Positions 46,895-54,779 of a DNA stretch of 64,000 nucleotides are shown here, piece after piece; positions within the stretch are counted from its first letter, which is position 1, and the number at the start of each line of letters is the position of its first letter. The notes beneath the pieces were generated by a model that was not told the DNA's origin, did not search any database, and worked only from the letters and a program-made list of their open reading frames with translations. Origin of the DNA: Mesorhizobium neociceri (GTDB lineage: Bacteria; Pseudomonadota; Alphaproteobacteria; Rhizobiales; Rhizobiaceae); contig NZ_JACDTY010000008.1 of NCBI RefSeq assembly GCF_013520985.1, forward strand, positions 230,535 through 294,534, in the 5' to 3' direction. Both the position numbers and the translations under genes were made by a program.

Positions 46895-48103
46895 GTGTTC
46901 CTGCTCAACAACAATGCCTTGCACCGCCGGCCGCTCGATCCGATCGATGCCGAAACGCTGGGGACCGCCGGCGCCGACACAGTCGAACGTTTTCTGGCCC
47001 ATCGCGACAATCACCTGGCAACGCCATTGCATGCCTTTCCGGCGCTGGCCGGCGAACTCGGCCTCGGCGCCATCCACATCAAAGACGAAGGCTTTCGCCT
47101 CGGCCTCGGCAGCTTCAAGGCGCTGGGCGGCGCCTATGCCGTCTTCCGTCTGGTGCTGGAGGAGGCCGAACGCCGGCTCGGCCGACCGGTCGATGTGGCC
47201 GATCTCGATCGGCCTGACGTCCGGGCCGTTGCAGCCGGCATGACGGTCGCCTGCGCCACCGATGGCAATCATGGTCGCTCGGTTGCGCAAGGTGCGCAGC
47301 TTGTCGGCGCCAAGGCGGCGATCTTCGTTCATGCCGGCGTCAGCGAAGAGCGCATTGCGGCGATAGCCCGCTATGGCGCCGAGATAATCCGCGTCGACGG
47401 CAACTACGACGACTCGGTGAGGCAAGCTGCCGAAGTATCCGCCGAGAAGGGCTGGACCGTGGTGTCCGACACCTCCTGGCCGGGCTATGAGCGCATCCCC
47501 GGTCTCGTCATGCAGGGCTATACGGCGATCGTGCGCGAAGCCTTGCGTCAGTTGCCACAGCCGCCAACCCATGTCTTCGTGCAAGCCGGTGTCGGCGGTA
47601 TAGCTGCCGCGGTAGCAGGCCATCTCGCCATCGTGCTTGGCGAGGCCAGGCCGACATTCATCGTGGTCGAGCCGGCCCGCGCCGCCTGCGTTGTCGCGGC
47701 CGCCCGGGCAGGCCGCGTGGTCAAGGTCGCGCACGATCAGCCGACGGTGATGGCGATGCTGGAATGCTATGAGGCCTCGCCAGTCGCCTGGCGCGTGCTG
47801 GCGCGTGTTGCCGATGCCTTCATGACGGTGGACGAGGACGAGGCCGTCGCGGTGATGCGCCGGCTGGCGCGGCCGGCTGGCGGCGATCCGGCGATCGTGT
47901 CAGGCGAAAGCGGCGGCGTCGGCCTTGCCGGGCTGATCCGGGCAGTGACCGACAACAGCGCCGCTCTCGGGCTCGACGGCCAATCGCGCGTGCTGCTGAT
48001 CAACACCGAAGGCGCCACCGATCCGCATCGCTATACCGAGCTGGTTGGGCAAAGCCCCGCCGATGTGCTGGCGGGCAAAGTGCCAGTCGGGGCATTGTCA
48101 TGA
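46895..48103 (+). CDS. dpaL: Diaminopropionate ammonia-lyase
   Basis: This pyridoxal-phosphate enzyme splits 2,3-diaminopropionate into pyruvate and ammonia. 402 residues, starting at a GTG with AAGGAGG six bases upstream; an ATG at 46865 lacks a ribosome-binding site. The PLP lysine is Lys75 in GSFKALGGAY. Other DAPAL signatures: FLLNNNALHRRPL, HLATPLHAFPALAGELG, IHIKDEGFRLGLG, ATDGNHGRSVAQGAQ, GVGGIAAAVAGHL. It overlaps the following hydrolase gene by 4 bases. Gene order lyase then M20 hydrolase parallels ygeX-ygeY of E. coli. Confidence 0.92.
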   Translation: MFLLNNNALHRRPLDPIDAETLGTAGADTVERFLAHRDNHLATPLHAFPALAGELGLGAIHIKDEGFRLGLGSFKALGGAYAVFRLVLEEAERRLGRPVDVADLDRPDVRAVAAGMTVACATDGNHGRSVAQGAQLVGAKAAIFVHAGVSEERIAAIARYGAEIIRVDGNYDDSVRQAAEVSAEKGWTVVSDTSWPGYERIPGLVMQGYTAIVREALRQLPQPPTHVFVQAGVGGIAAAVAGHLAIVLGEARPTFIVVEPARAACVVAAARAGRVVKVAHDQPTVMAMLECYEASPVAWRVLARVADAFMTVDEDEAVAVMRRLARPAGGDPAIVSGESGGVGLAGLIRAVTDNSAALGLDGQSRVLLINTEGATDPHRYTELVGQSPADVLAGKVPVGALS

Positions 48104-49326
48104 TCGGCGTCGATGCAGCGCGTCTGCTTGGCCGCATCCGTGAGCTTGGTTCCGTCGGTCGTGACGGTGAGGGCAGGTTGATCAGGCTCGCCGCCTCCGA
48201 CACCGACAGGCAGGGCCGCGACCTCTTTGTCGGCTGGCTTCGGCAGGCCGGGCTCGATGTCGCCATCGACCGGGTCGGCAATATTTTCGGCATCTGGCAA
48301 AGCCCCGACAATGCCGGGCAGGCGCCGCTGCTCATCGGTTCGCACATCGACACCGTCATCGATGCCGGCATCTATGATGGCTGCTACGGCGTGCTGGCCG
48401 GGCTTGAGGTGATCGAGACACTGAAGGCGTCGAGCTTTTCGCCGTCGCGCCCGGTCGCGGTTGCCGCTTTCACCAATGAGGAAGGCGTGCGCTACACGCC
48501 CGACATGATGGGGTCGCTTGTCCATGCCGGTGGCGCGAGCGCCGACGCGATGTTGGCCGCTGTCGGAACGGATGGCAGCGTGCTGGGCCAGGAACTTGCG
48601 CGCATCGGTTATGCCGGCGACCGCGAGCCCGGTTTCCTCAAACCGCGCGCCTATCTCGAACTGCATATCGAACAGGGGCCGGTGCTGGAACGCGAAGGCG
48701 TGCCGATCGGCGCGGTCGAGAATTTGCAAGGCATCTCCTGGCAGCGCATCACCATTGATGGCGCCGCCAACCATGCCGGCACCACGCCGATGTCGATGCG
48801 CAGCGATGCCGGCCACGCCGCCGCTCGTGTCATCACCTTCCTGCACGACCGGGCCACGGATTCCAACGGGCCGACCGTGGCTACTGTCGGCACGATGCGC
48901 TTCGAGCCGAATGCCATCAACGTCATCCCTTCGCGCGCTATCTTCACCGTCGATCTGCGTGACCCCAACGAACAGAGTTTGCAGGCGCATGAGGCAGCCC
49001 TTGCCGCCTATCTCGAAGACCTTGCCGTTTCGGAGAACGTATCGATCTCGGTCGAACGGCTGGCGCGATTCGAGCCGGTGCTGTTCGACATCGGCATCGT
49101 CGAGCGGATCGAGGCGGCAGCCAAAAACCGTGGTCTCGCTGTGAGGCGCATGACCTCCGGCGCCGGCCATGATGCGCAGATGATGGCCCGCATCGCGCCG
49201 GCGGCGATGATCTTCGTGCCCAGCGCCGGCGGCATCAGCCACAGTCCGCGCGAACATACCGAAGATGCCGAGCTTGTCGCCGGCGCCAACATCCTGCTTG
49301 ATGTCGCCACCCAGCTTGCAAAATAG
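48100..49326 (+). CDS. M20-family amidohydrolase (allantoate/N-carbamoyl-amino acid type)
   Basis: 408 residues. Metal-binding residues of the allantoate amidohydrolase/beta-ureidopropionase group are visible: SHIDTVIDAGIYDGCYG, FTNEEGVRYTPDMMGS, YLELHIEQGPVLE, and the C-terminal GAGHDAQMMARI with HSPREHTEDAELVAG. These enzymes remove carbamoyl or similar groups from amino-acid-like substrates using two metal ions. It is translationally coupled to dpaL (ATGA-type overlap), so it may free diaminopropionate from an N-acylated precursor. Exact substrate unknown. Confidence 0.92.
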   Translation: MIGVDAARLLGRIRELGSVGRDGEGRLIRLAASDTDRQGRDLFVGWLRQAGLDVAIDRVGNIFGIWQSPDNAGQAPLLIGSHIDTVIDAGIYDGCYGVLAGLEVIETLKASSFSPSRPVAVAAFTNEEGVRYTPDMMGSLVHAGGASADAMLAAVGTDGSVLGQELARIGYAGDREPGFLKPRAYLELHIEQGPVLEREGVPIGAVENLQGISWQRITIDGAANHAGTTPMSMRSDAGHAAARVITFLHDRATDSNGPTVATVGTMRFEPNAINVIPSRAIFTVDLRDPNEQSLQAHEAALAAYLEDLAVSENVSISVERLARFEPVLFDIGIVERIEAAAKNRGLAVRRMTSGAGHDAQMMARIAPAAMIFVPSAGGISHSPREHTEDAELVAGANILLDVATQLAK

Positions 49327-49338
49327 GTCGGGGAGAAT

Positions 49339-50511
49339 ATGGCTGAGCTCGATCATGATGTGCTGAAGCGGGAGATGACCGGCTGGCGTCGTGATTTGCA
49401 CGCGCATCCCGAGTTCGGTTTCGAGGAAAAGCGCACAGCCGCCTTCGTCGCCGCCAAGCTGCGTGAATTCGGGCTGGACGATGTCACCGAGGGTGTCGGC
49501 GGCACCGGCGTTGTCGGCACGCTGAAGCGCGGTAGCGGCAACCGGGCGATTGCGCTCAGGGCCGACATGGACGCGCTGCGCATCACCGAGCAGTCGGGGG
49601 CCGCCTATCGATCGCAGAACCCCGGCATCATGCATGCCTGCGGCCATGACGGCCACACCACCATGCTGCTCGGCGCGGCAAAGCTGCTGGCCGCCGAGGG
49701 CGGTTTCGACGGCACCGTGCGCTTCATCTTCCAGCCGGCCGAGGAGTGGGGCAAAGGTGCGCTCGCCATGCTCGACGACGGCCTGATGCAGCGCTTTCCC
49801 TTCGATGAGATCTTTGGCCTCCACAACATGCCGGGCCTGCCCATCGGCCATTTTGAAACCCGTGCCGGCCCGTTCATGTCGGCGGAGGACAATTTCGAGA
49901 TCGTGCTCAAGGGGATTGGCGGCCACGCGGCGCGGCCGCATTCGGGCAACGAGACGCTGGTTGCCGCCTGCGCCCTGGTCACCAATCTGCAGACCATTGT
50001 TTCGCGCCGGCTGAGCCCCGCCGACATTTCGGTGGTTTCGGTGACCGAGTTGATCACCGACGGAACCCGCAACGCACTGCCTGGTCTCGCCCGCATCCTC
50101 GGCGACGCCCGCAGCTTTCGGCCCGAGGTCAGCGCCGAGATCGAGCGCCAGATGCGGGTCATCGCAGCGGGTACGGCTGCCGCCTACAATGTCGCCGTCG
50201 AGGTCACCTACACCAGGGAGTTCGTGCCGCTGCAAAATGATGCCGATCTGGTCGATGAGGTCTTTGCTGCGGCAAGACACGTGCTGACCAATGACGCAGT
50301 CGGCGTCGCGGCGGAGCCGATGACCGCCTCGGAGGATTTCGCCCGCTTCCTCGATCACGTGCCGGGCTGCTTTGTCTTCCTCGGCAATGGCGAGGCGTCG
50401 GCGCCGCTGCACAATTCCAGCTACGACTTCAATGATGAAGGGCTGCTGCACGGCACCGATTTCCATGTCGCGATCGTCAGGCAACGGTTGGGCGGCGCGG
50501 TCGGGAAATGA
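49339..50511 (+). CDS. M20D amidohydrolase (hippurate hydrolase/aminoacylase-like)
   Basis: 390 residues of the amidohydrolase M20 family. Signatures: WRRDLHAHPEFGFEEKRTAAFVAAKL, IALRADMDALRITEQSG, GIMHACGHDGHTTMLLGAAKLLA (Zn ligands), FIFQPAEEWGKGALAMLDDG, IVLKGIGGHAARPHSG, and PMTASEDFARFLDHVPGCFVFLGNG. These remove acyl groups from N-acyl amino acids. It is 12 bases after the previous M20 gene, so the three genes form one operon under the divergent Lrp regulator. Two hydrolases plus the lyase suggest sequential removal of two N-substituents before deamination. Confidence 0.92.
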   Translation: MAELDHDVLKREMTGWRRDLHAHPEFGFEEKRTAAFVAAKLREFGLDDVTEGVGGTGVVGTLKRGSGNRAIALRADMDALRITEQSGAAYRSQNPGIMHACGHDGHTTMLLGAAKLLAAEGGFDGTVRFIFQPAEEWGKGALAMLDDGLMQRFPFDEIFGLHNMPGLPIGHFETRAGPFMSAEDNFEIVLKGIGGHAARPHSGNETLVAACALVTNLQTIVSRRLSPADISVVSVTELITDGTRNALPGLARILGDARSFRPEVSAEIERQMRVIAAGTAAAYNVAVEVTYTREFVPLQNDADLVDEVFAAARHVLTNDAVGVAAEPMTASEDFARFLDHVPGCFVFLGNGEASAPLHNSSYDFNDEGLLHGTDFHVAIVRQRLGGAVGK

Positions 50512-50607
50512 CTACGGCCTAACCGCGCTGCTGGCCCAAGCGGCTACGGTATCGCCAACCAGCTCCCGGGTTTAGGGAGATTGCCTGTTGCCGGAGATCG
50601 CACGCCA

Positions 50608-51411
50608 ATGGCCAGGGTTTCGCTTCTGGGAATACCGCATGACGAGAACTCGTCCTATCTCAAGGGCGCGGCCGCAGCACCGGCCCTGATCCGGCGCGAA
50701 CTCAAAAGCGACGCCCACAGTTCGTGGAGTGAGACAGGCTTCGATGTGGCGGACAGTTTTCTCGACCATGGCGACATCGATTTCACACGCGGTGGCGACC
50801 CGTGGGAGCGGATCGAGGCCGAGGTCGGTCAAGCGCTGGATGCCGGCCTTCCGCTGATCAGCCTCGGCGGCGACCATGCCATCGCCTGGCCAGTGCTGCG
50901 CGCCGTGCGCCGCCGCCACCCCAAACTGACGATCGTCCAGATCGACGCCCACCCCGATATCTACGATGCCTATCAGGGCAACAAGCGCTCGCACACCTCG
51001 TCCTTCGCGCGCGTCCTGGAGGAGGGACTGGCCGACCGGCTGATCCAGATCGGTTTGCGTACCCTGAACGACGAGCTTCGCGATCAGCTCGGGCGCTTCG
51101 GCGTCGAGGTGATCGAGGCGCGCCATTTCAGCGAGGATCGGCGGCTCGACCTCAAGACGCCGGTCTATCTCTCGGTGGATCTCGACGGCCTCGATCCGGC
51201 CTGTGCGCCCGGCGTATCGCACCGCGAACCCGGTGGTCTTACAACCCGGCAAGTGATCGGCCTGATTCAGCGGATCGACCAGCCCATCGTCGCAGCCGAT
51301 GTCGTCGAATACAATGCAAGCCAGGACGTCTCCAACCTGACGGCGCTTGTCGCCGCCAAGCTGGTGAAGGAAATCGCTGGAATGATGATCAAGATGCATG
51401 GCGGCGGTTGA
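50608..51411 (+). CDS. Arginase/agmatinase-family ureohydrolase
   Basis: 267 residues. The Mn-binding motifs of the ureohydrolase family are present: GGDHAIAWPVL (about residue 85), DAHPDIYDAY (about 112-121) and SVDLDGLDPACAPGVSHREPGG (about 190). It therefore probably hydrolyses a guanidino compound (agmatine, guanidinopropionate or similar) to urea. The ATG with GGAG 11 bases upstream is chosen; a TTG nine codons earlier has a poorly spaced site. It follows the M20 operon by 97 bases and dapB follows, so it may belong to the same catabolic block. Confidence 0.87.
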   Translation: MARVSLLGIPHDENSSYLKGAAAAPALIRRELKSDAHSSWSETGFDVADSFLDHGDIDFTRGGDPWERIEAEVGQALDAGLPLISLGGDHAIAWPVLRAVRRRHPKLTIVQIDAHPDIYDAYQGNKRSHTSSFARVLEEGLADRLIQIGLRTLNDELRDQLGRFGVEVIEARHFSEDRRLDLKTPVYLSVDLDGLDPACAPGVSHREPGGLTTRQVIGLIQRIDQPIVAADVVEYNASQDVSNLTALVAAKLVKEIAGMMIKMHGGG

Positions 51412-51474
51412 ATCAATCTGGCAAGGCGACATGCCAGACCATTGTTCGGTAAAGCATTTCCAACGAAAGCCGCC

Positions 51475-52242
51475 ATGCCGCATCCAGTGAAGATTGCCAT
51501 AGCCGGTGCCCTCGGCCGTATGGGCAGGCAGATGGCGCTGGCCGCTGAGGCCGATCCTCGGCTGCAACTCGTTGCGCGATTCCATCGGCCGGGCAGCGCC
51601 GGCGAGGGTCTGGTCCAACGTGACGAGGCGCTGGCGCTTGCCGATGTCGTCATCGACTTCACCACGCCGGCGGCCTCCGTTGATCTTGCAAAAGCCTGCG
51701 CCGCGCGCGGCGGCCCGGCGCTGGTCATCGGCTCGACCGGCTTCGAGCCGGCCGAGCTCGCCGCCATCGCTACCGCCTCGAAGTCTGTCGCCATCGTGCG
51801 TTCCGGCAGCTACTCGCTTGGGCTCAACATGCTGACCGGCCTGGTCGAACAGGCGGCGCGTGCGCTTGGTCCCGACGCCGACATCGAAATCCTGGAAGCG
51901 CACCACCGCTCCAAAGTCGATGCGCCGTCGGGCACGGCGCTGATGCTGGGCGAGGCGGCCGCGCGGGGGCGCGGCGTCATCTTGGACGATGTGGCAAAGC
52001 GCACCCGCGACGGCGTCACAGGTCCGCGCCCTGTCGGCGAGATCGGCTTTGCCGTGCTGCGCGGCGGCAGCATCGTCGGCGAGCACAGTGTGAGCTTGCT
52101 GGCCGAGGGCGAGACGCTCACGCTCTCCCATTCAGCCGGCGACCGATCGATGTTCGCGCGCGGCGCGATCGCGGCGGCACTTTGGGTCGCCCGCCGTCCG
52201 CCCGGCGAATACGACATGCGCGACGTGCTTGGTTTCGCGTGA
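51475..52242 (+). CDS. dapB: 4-hydroxy-tetrahydrodipicolinate reductase
   Basis: 255 residues. The N-terminal nucleotide site is IAGALGRMGRQMALAAE (GxxGRMG). The substrate/catalytic motif is EAHHRSKVDAPSGTALMLGEAA (around residue 140), with the essential His-His pair and Lys. GSTGFEPAELAA and HSVSLLAEGETLTLSHSAGDRSMFARGAI complete the DapB signature. The enzyme makes tetrahydrodipicolinate for lysine and diaminopimelate synthesis. A rhizobial genome may hold a second DapB elsewhere, so this could be a paralogue tied to the adjacent amino-acid cluster. The start is the ATG of MPHPVKI. Confidence 0.88.
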   Translation: MPHPVKIAIAGALGRMGRQMALAAEADPRLQLVARFHRPGSAGEGLVQRDEALALADVVIDFTTPAASVDLAKACAARGGPALVIGSTGFEPAELAAIATASKSVAIVRSGSYSLGLNMLTGLVEQAARALGPDADIEILEAHHRSKVDAPSGTALMLGEAAARGRGVILDDVAKRTRDGVTGPRPVGEIGFAVLRGGSIVGEHSVSLLAEGETLTLSHSAGDRSMFARGAIAAALWVARRPPGEYDMRDVLGFA

Positions 52243-52621
52243 CCGGCATTGCCGAGCGTCCGAATGAACATTCACGCGCGCTTATCAGCCGTTGAGCCGT
52301 CTAATCAGTTGATCCGCTGAAGAAGCCGAACCGATAGTTCGATTTCATTGATGGATTGTACAACGACCGGTGAACGCCGCTTGGCGGAGCGCCAAGCCTG
52401 ATTTGTCGTGCAGCAAGTTAACTAATTGATATAATTATAAAAAATTTATCGAGCTGCGTCATTTGATTATTTTCAAGATCGAACCGAACGGTTCGGTTCG
52501 CAAATTTTTGTGATTGGTAATGGCGACAAAGCAGTCCCATTTCGGGGTGGTCCGAGCGACGCGAATTCCTCCCAAGGCCACGCCACTTGACGGACAGAAC
52601 TTAAAATCTGGATTACCTAAA
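52243..52621. other. 379-bp intergenic region before the DUF680 genes
   Basis: Its middle is AT-rich (AATTGATATAATTATAAAAAATTTATC). At 52480-52500 there is a perfect palindrome with 10-bp arms, CGAACCGAAC-G-GTTCGGTTCG, followed by CAAATTTTTG, so it could act as a terminator for the preceding block or as an operator. The conserved TCCTCCCAAGGC box of the DUF680 genes lies at 52567-52578. Confidence 0.65.
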
Positions 52622-52858
52622 ATGACCAAGATCGCTCTTACCGCTGCTGCCATCCTCGTTGCCACCGGCTCCGCTTTCGCAAGCAGCGACCACTACGGCT
52701 CTGACGGTGTTAACCAGCCGGCCGTGACCGCTTCCGCTGGCAGCAAAATCGACCACAGCTACACGGCCTCCATCCACAAGCCGGCCAGCTTCGGCGGCTT
52801 CACGATCAAGCCGGACTCGAACCAGCCGCAATCCGGCCAGGGCATCTGGGGCCGTTGA
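52622..52858 (+). CDS. DUF680-type small exported protein, copy 1
   Basis: 78 residues: signal peptide (TKIALTAAAILVATGSAFA, cleavage near residue 20), then a mature part of about 58 residues with the family pattern SSDHYGSDGVNQPAV, DHSYTASIHKP, and the ending PQSGQGIWGR. I recognise this as the DUF680 family, found mainly in Mesorhizobium. Function unknown. A strong terminator follows. Two further copies lie downstream in the same direction, and each is preceded at about 40 bases by the same CCTCCCAAGGC box. Confidence 0.85.
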   Translation: MTKIALTAAAILVATGSAFASSDHYGSDGVNQPAVTASAGSKIDHSYTASIHKPASFGGFTIKPDSNQPQSGQGIWGR

Positions 52859-52883
52859 TTTCCTGAGAAATCGTCGACCACAA

Positions 52884-52917
52884 AGAGCGGTGGGCTTGGC
52901 CCGCCGCTCTTGTTTTT
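52884..52917 (+). terminator. Terminator after DUF680 copy 1
   Basis: A 12-bp stem AGAGCGGTGGGC / GCCCGCCGCTCT (one G-T pair) with a 3-nt loop and then TGTTTTTT. Confidence 0.9.
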
Positions 52918-53116
52918 TGTGCAGCCGGCTTGCGTCCGCGAGGGCCTGAATCAATTAGGCAGCAATCTGTTCTACCTTCTTGTTTGCACGTCATCTTTTT
53001 GGCCAAGCTTCGCGATCTTCGTTCGCGACCGGCCCGATCCGTCTCCTGAAATTCGAGAAAGAAGCGCAGCGTCCGGGAATAAAGCCTCGCCGCTGGAGGT
53101 TTGTGGCGGGAGTGGG

Positions 53117-53131
53117 GCCATCCTCCCAAGG
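53117..53131 (+). promoter_or_regulatory. Conserved box upstream of DUF680 copies (CCATCCTCCCAAGGC)
   Basis: The same box occurs before all three small genes: 52566-52578 (TTCCTCCCAAGGC), here, and 53544-53558 (CCATCCTCCCAAGGC). The distances from box end to the ATG are 44, 40 and 37 bases. It may be a leader-RNA element or the start region of a shared promoter. Confidence 0.6.
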
Positions 53132-53170
53132 CACCGTTTGACCGACAAACAATGAACAATGAACAATGAC

Positions 53171-53407
53171 ATGAGCAAGATCACTCTCGCGGCCGTTGCC
53201 CTGCTGATGGCGACAGGGGCAGCCTTTGCCGGCAGCGACCACTACGACGGCGGCGGCAGCAACCATTACGGCTCGGACGATTGGCAGCAGCCTGTTGTCA
53301 AAACCACGACGACCACGGCGTCGATCCAGAAGCCGGTCCAACCGGTTCAGCCAGTTCAGGAGCCGGTCAGGCCTGGCAGTGACCGGCACCGTTTCGGCAA
53401 CCGCTGA
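53171..53407 (+). CDS. DUF680-type small exported protein, copy 2
   Basis: 78 residues. The signal peptide (SKITLAAVALLMATGAAFA) is followed by GSDHYDGGGSNHYGSDDWQQPVV, with two SDHY-like motifs, a TTTTTASIQK run and three VQP repeats, ending in a polar tail without the GQGIWG end seen in copies 1 and 3. The start is MSKIT at 53171; an ATG four codons upstream (MNND) has no obvious advantage. A terminator follows. Confidence 0.8.
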   Translation: MSKITLAAVALLMATGAAFAGSDHYDGGGSNHYGSDDWQQPVVKTTTTTASIQKPVQPVQPVQEPVRPGSDRHRFGNR

Positions 53408-53424
53408 GTGCGTTCTCCAAAACC

Positions 53425-53453
53425 AAAGAGCGGCGGTCTTGGCCGCCGCTTTT
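53425..53453 (+). terminator. Terminator after DUF680 copy 2
   Basis: An 8-bp stem AGCGGCGG / CCGCCGCT with a 6-nt loop, flanked by AAAG and a TTTCCTTT run. Confidence 0.85.
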
Positions 53454-53543
53454 CCTTTGCGCAACCGTCACCGGCACTGACCGCGAGGAATCCGTTTCGC
53501 CCGGGAATAAAACCGGGCGGTTACGGGTCTTGTTGACAGCGGA

Positions 53544-53558
53544 CCATCCTCCCAAGGC
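53544..53558 (+). promoter_or_regulatory. Conserved box upstream of DUF680 copy 3
   Basis: CCATCCTCCCAAGGC, identical to the box before copy 2 over 15 bases, ending 37 bases before the start of copy 3. A TTGACA-like hexamer (TTGACAGC) lies just before it. Confidence 0.6.
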
Positions 53559-53594
53559 GCCCGCGCAATGAAACGACAGACAAGGAACACTGAA

Positions 53595-53840
53595 ATGACC
53601 AGGATTGCATTCGTCGCGGCCGCGATGCTCGTCGCTGCCATGGGCGGCGCCTCTGCCGGCAGCGACCACTATGGCGCCGACAACGCCAACCAGCCGACCG
53701 CTGGCGTCGATCGCGGCTTCACCGCCTCGATCCGCAAGCACGGGATGACCAAGCCCGCGCCTAACGTCGACACGACGGCAACCGGTTCGGCAGGGTCAAC
53801 GGCCTGGCCTGATCCCGGCCAGGGCATCTGGGGCAACTGA
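53595..53840 (+). CDS. DUF680-type small exported protein, copy 3
   Basis: 81 residues. The signal peptide (TRIAFVAAAMLVAAMGGASA) is followed by GSDHYGADNANQPTAGVDRGFTASIRKHG and the terminal PDPGQGIWGN, closest to copy 1 in arrangement. The start is the ATG of MTRIAF; a further ATG nine codons upstream is unlikely. A 16-bp palindrome (GCAACTGATCAGTTGC, 53833-53848) spans the stop codon and a strong terminator follows. The family role is unknown, but the exported mature peptide with a conserved WG end is striking. Confidence 0.85.
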   Translation: MTRIAFVAAAMLVAAMGGASAGSDHYGADNANQPTAGVDRGFTASIRKHGMTKPAPNVDTTATGSAGSTAWPDPGQGIWGN

Positions 53841-53852
53841 TCAGTTGCACTG

Positions 53853-53884
53853 AAAGCGGCGGGCCGAGCCCGCCGCTTTTGTTT
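53853..53884 (+). terminator. Terminator after DUF680 copy 3
   Basis: A 12-bp stem AAAGCGGCGGGC / GCCCGCCGCTTT with a 3-nt loop, then TTGTTTT. It lies between copy 3 and the convergent sixA. Confidence 0.9.
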
Positions 53885-53893
53885 TGGGCAGCC

Positions 53894-54409
53894 TCAGCCC
53901 AAATCCTTCGGCCTGATGCAATGCGTCAGCCGGGCTGTGCCGAAGGCGAGGTCTGCCCAATTGCCGTCGATGACAAAGCGGGCAAGGGCGCCGGTCGGGA
54001 ATTTTTCTGCAAGCCTCCTCAGAGCTCCGGCATCCGATCGCGGACCGGCGAGCCGGCGCGCAAAATCCTCCAGGCCGGGATTGTGGCCAAGCACCAGGAG
54101 ACAGCCAGCCGACGCGATTGCCTGTTGCACCTCGGCGAGAATGCCTGCGGCCGTGGCTTCGAAGAGCGCCTCGGCGAACTCCACCGGCACTCTCGCCGGC
54201 AGTTCGGCCGCGACCAGCCGCCATGTCTCGCGCGTGCGCTGCGCTGGGGACACCAGCGCCAGGTCCGGCAGCCAGTCGCGCCTGGCCAATTCGCGGCCCA
54301 TCAATGGTGCGGCCTTCAGCCCGCGCGGGGCAAGCGGCCGGTCGAAATCGGCAAGCGCCGGATCGTCCCAGCTCGACTTGGCGTGGCGCAGCAGGAGCAG
54401 CTGTTTCAT
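53894..54409 (-). CDS. sixA: SixA-type histidine phosphatase
   Basis: 171 residues. The N-terminal active site is LLLLRHAKSSW (phosphohistidine His in RHA), with further core residues in DLALVSPAQRTRETW and the second catalytic His in LLVLGHNPGLEDFARRL. In E. coli SixA removes phosphate from phosphocarrier/phosphorelay histidines. The start MKQLLLLRHAK is clear. A second, damaged copy of this 5' end is found 370-430 bases upstream on the same strand, on the other side of an orphan hicB gene. Confidence 0.9.
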   Translation of the reverse strand: MKQLLLLRHAKSSWDDPALADFDRPLAPRGLKAAPLMGRELARRDWLPDLALVSPAQRTRETWRLVAAELPARVPVEFAEALFEATAAGILAEVQQAIASAGCLLVLGHNPGLEDFARRLAGPRSDAGALRRLAEKFPTGALARFVIDGNWADLAFGTARLTHCIRPKDLG

Positions 54410-54419
54410 CGGTTCCGCC

Positions 54420-54761
54420 TCAAGCGATCTGCTTGTCGGCCGCCTCACGCAAGACCTCTTCTCCCCACTGGTTCAGGCTCTTGCCCGCGACTTCCGCAGC
54501 CAGCGCGACTTTCGAATGAACTGACGGATCAACGCGCAGCATGAGATTTCCGGAATAGGGTTTTTGCGGCGATTTGCCGATTTTTGCGCAGGTTTCGACA
54601 TAGTCGTCCACAGCTTCATGGAAGGCTGCTTTCAGCCCGGCGACGGTTTCCGAATGGAACGATACACCGTCGCGAATTCCGGCAATCCGGCCAAAGAAAA
54701 TCTCGTCGTCATCGTCATAGTCGACACGGCCGGAATAGCCCTTGTAGGTCATCGCATTCAT
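54420..54761 (-). CDS. HicB-family antitoxin-like protein (orphan)
   Basis: 113 residues. An N-terminal HicB-like fold (MTYKGYSGRVDYDDDDEIFFGRIAGIRDGVSFHSETVAGLKAAFHEAVDDYVE) precedes a C-terminal ribbon-helix-helix DNA-binding domain (GNLMLRVDPSVHSKVALAAEVAGKSLNQWGEEVLREAA). The ATG is preceded by GGAG. No HicA toxin gene is found next to it in either direction, so it may be an orphan regulator or a remnant of a toxin-antitoxin pair. It lies between sixA and a broken copy of sixA's 5' end, suggesting arrival by insertion. Confidence 0.85.
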   Translation of the reverse strand: MNAMTYKGYSGRVDYDDDDEIFFGRIAGIRDGVSFHSETVAGLKAAFHEAVDDYVETCAKIGKSPQKPYSGNLMLRVDPSVHSKVALAAEVAGKSLNQWGEEVLREAADKQIA

Positions 54762-54779
54762 GGTTTCACTCCGATCCTC

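Noticed and set aside
48031..50484. Very long minus-strand open frame (817 codons)
   Set aside because: It is antisense to two clear M20 amidohydrolase genes and rich in the His/Arg/Asp-type content expected from the complement of high-GC codons; no domain is seen.
54420..54761. Complete HicAB toxin-antitoxin system
   Set aside because: No hicA-type frame of 55-90 codons with the double-stranded-RNA-binding-like pattern was found on either side; only HicB is supported.
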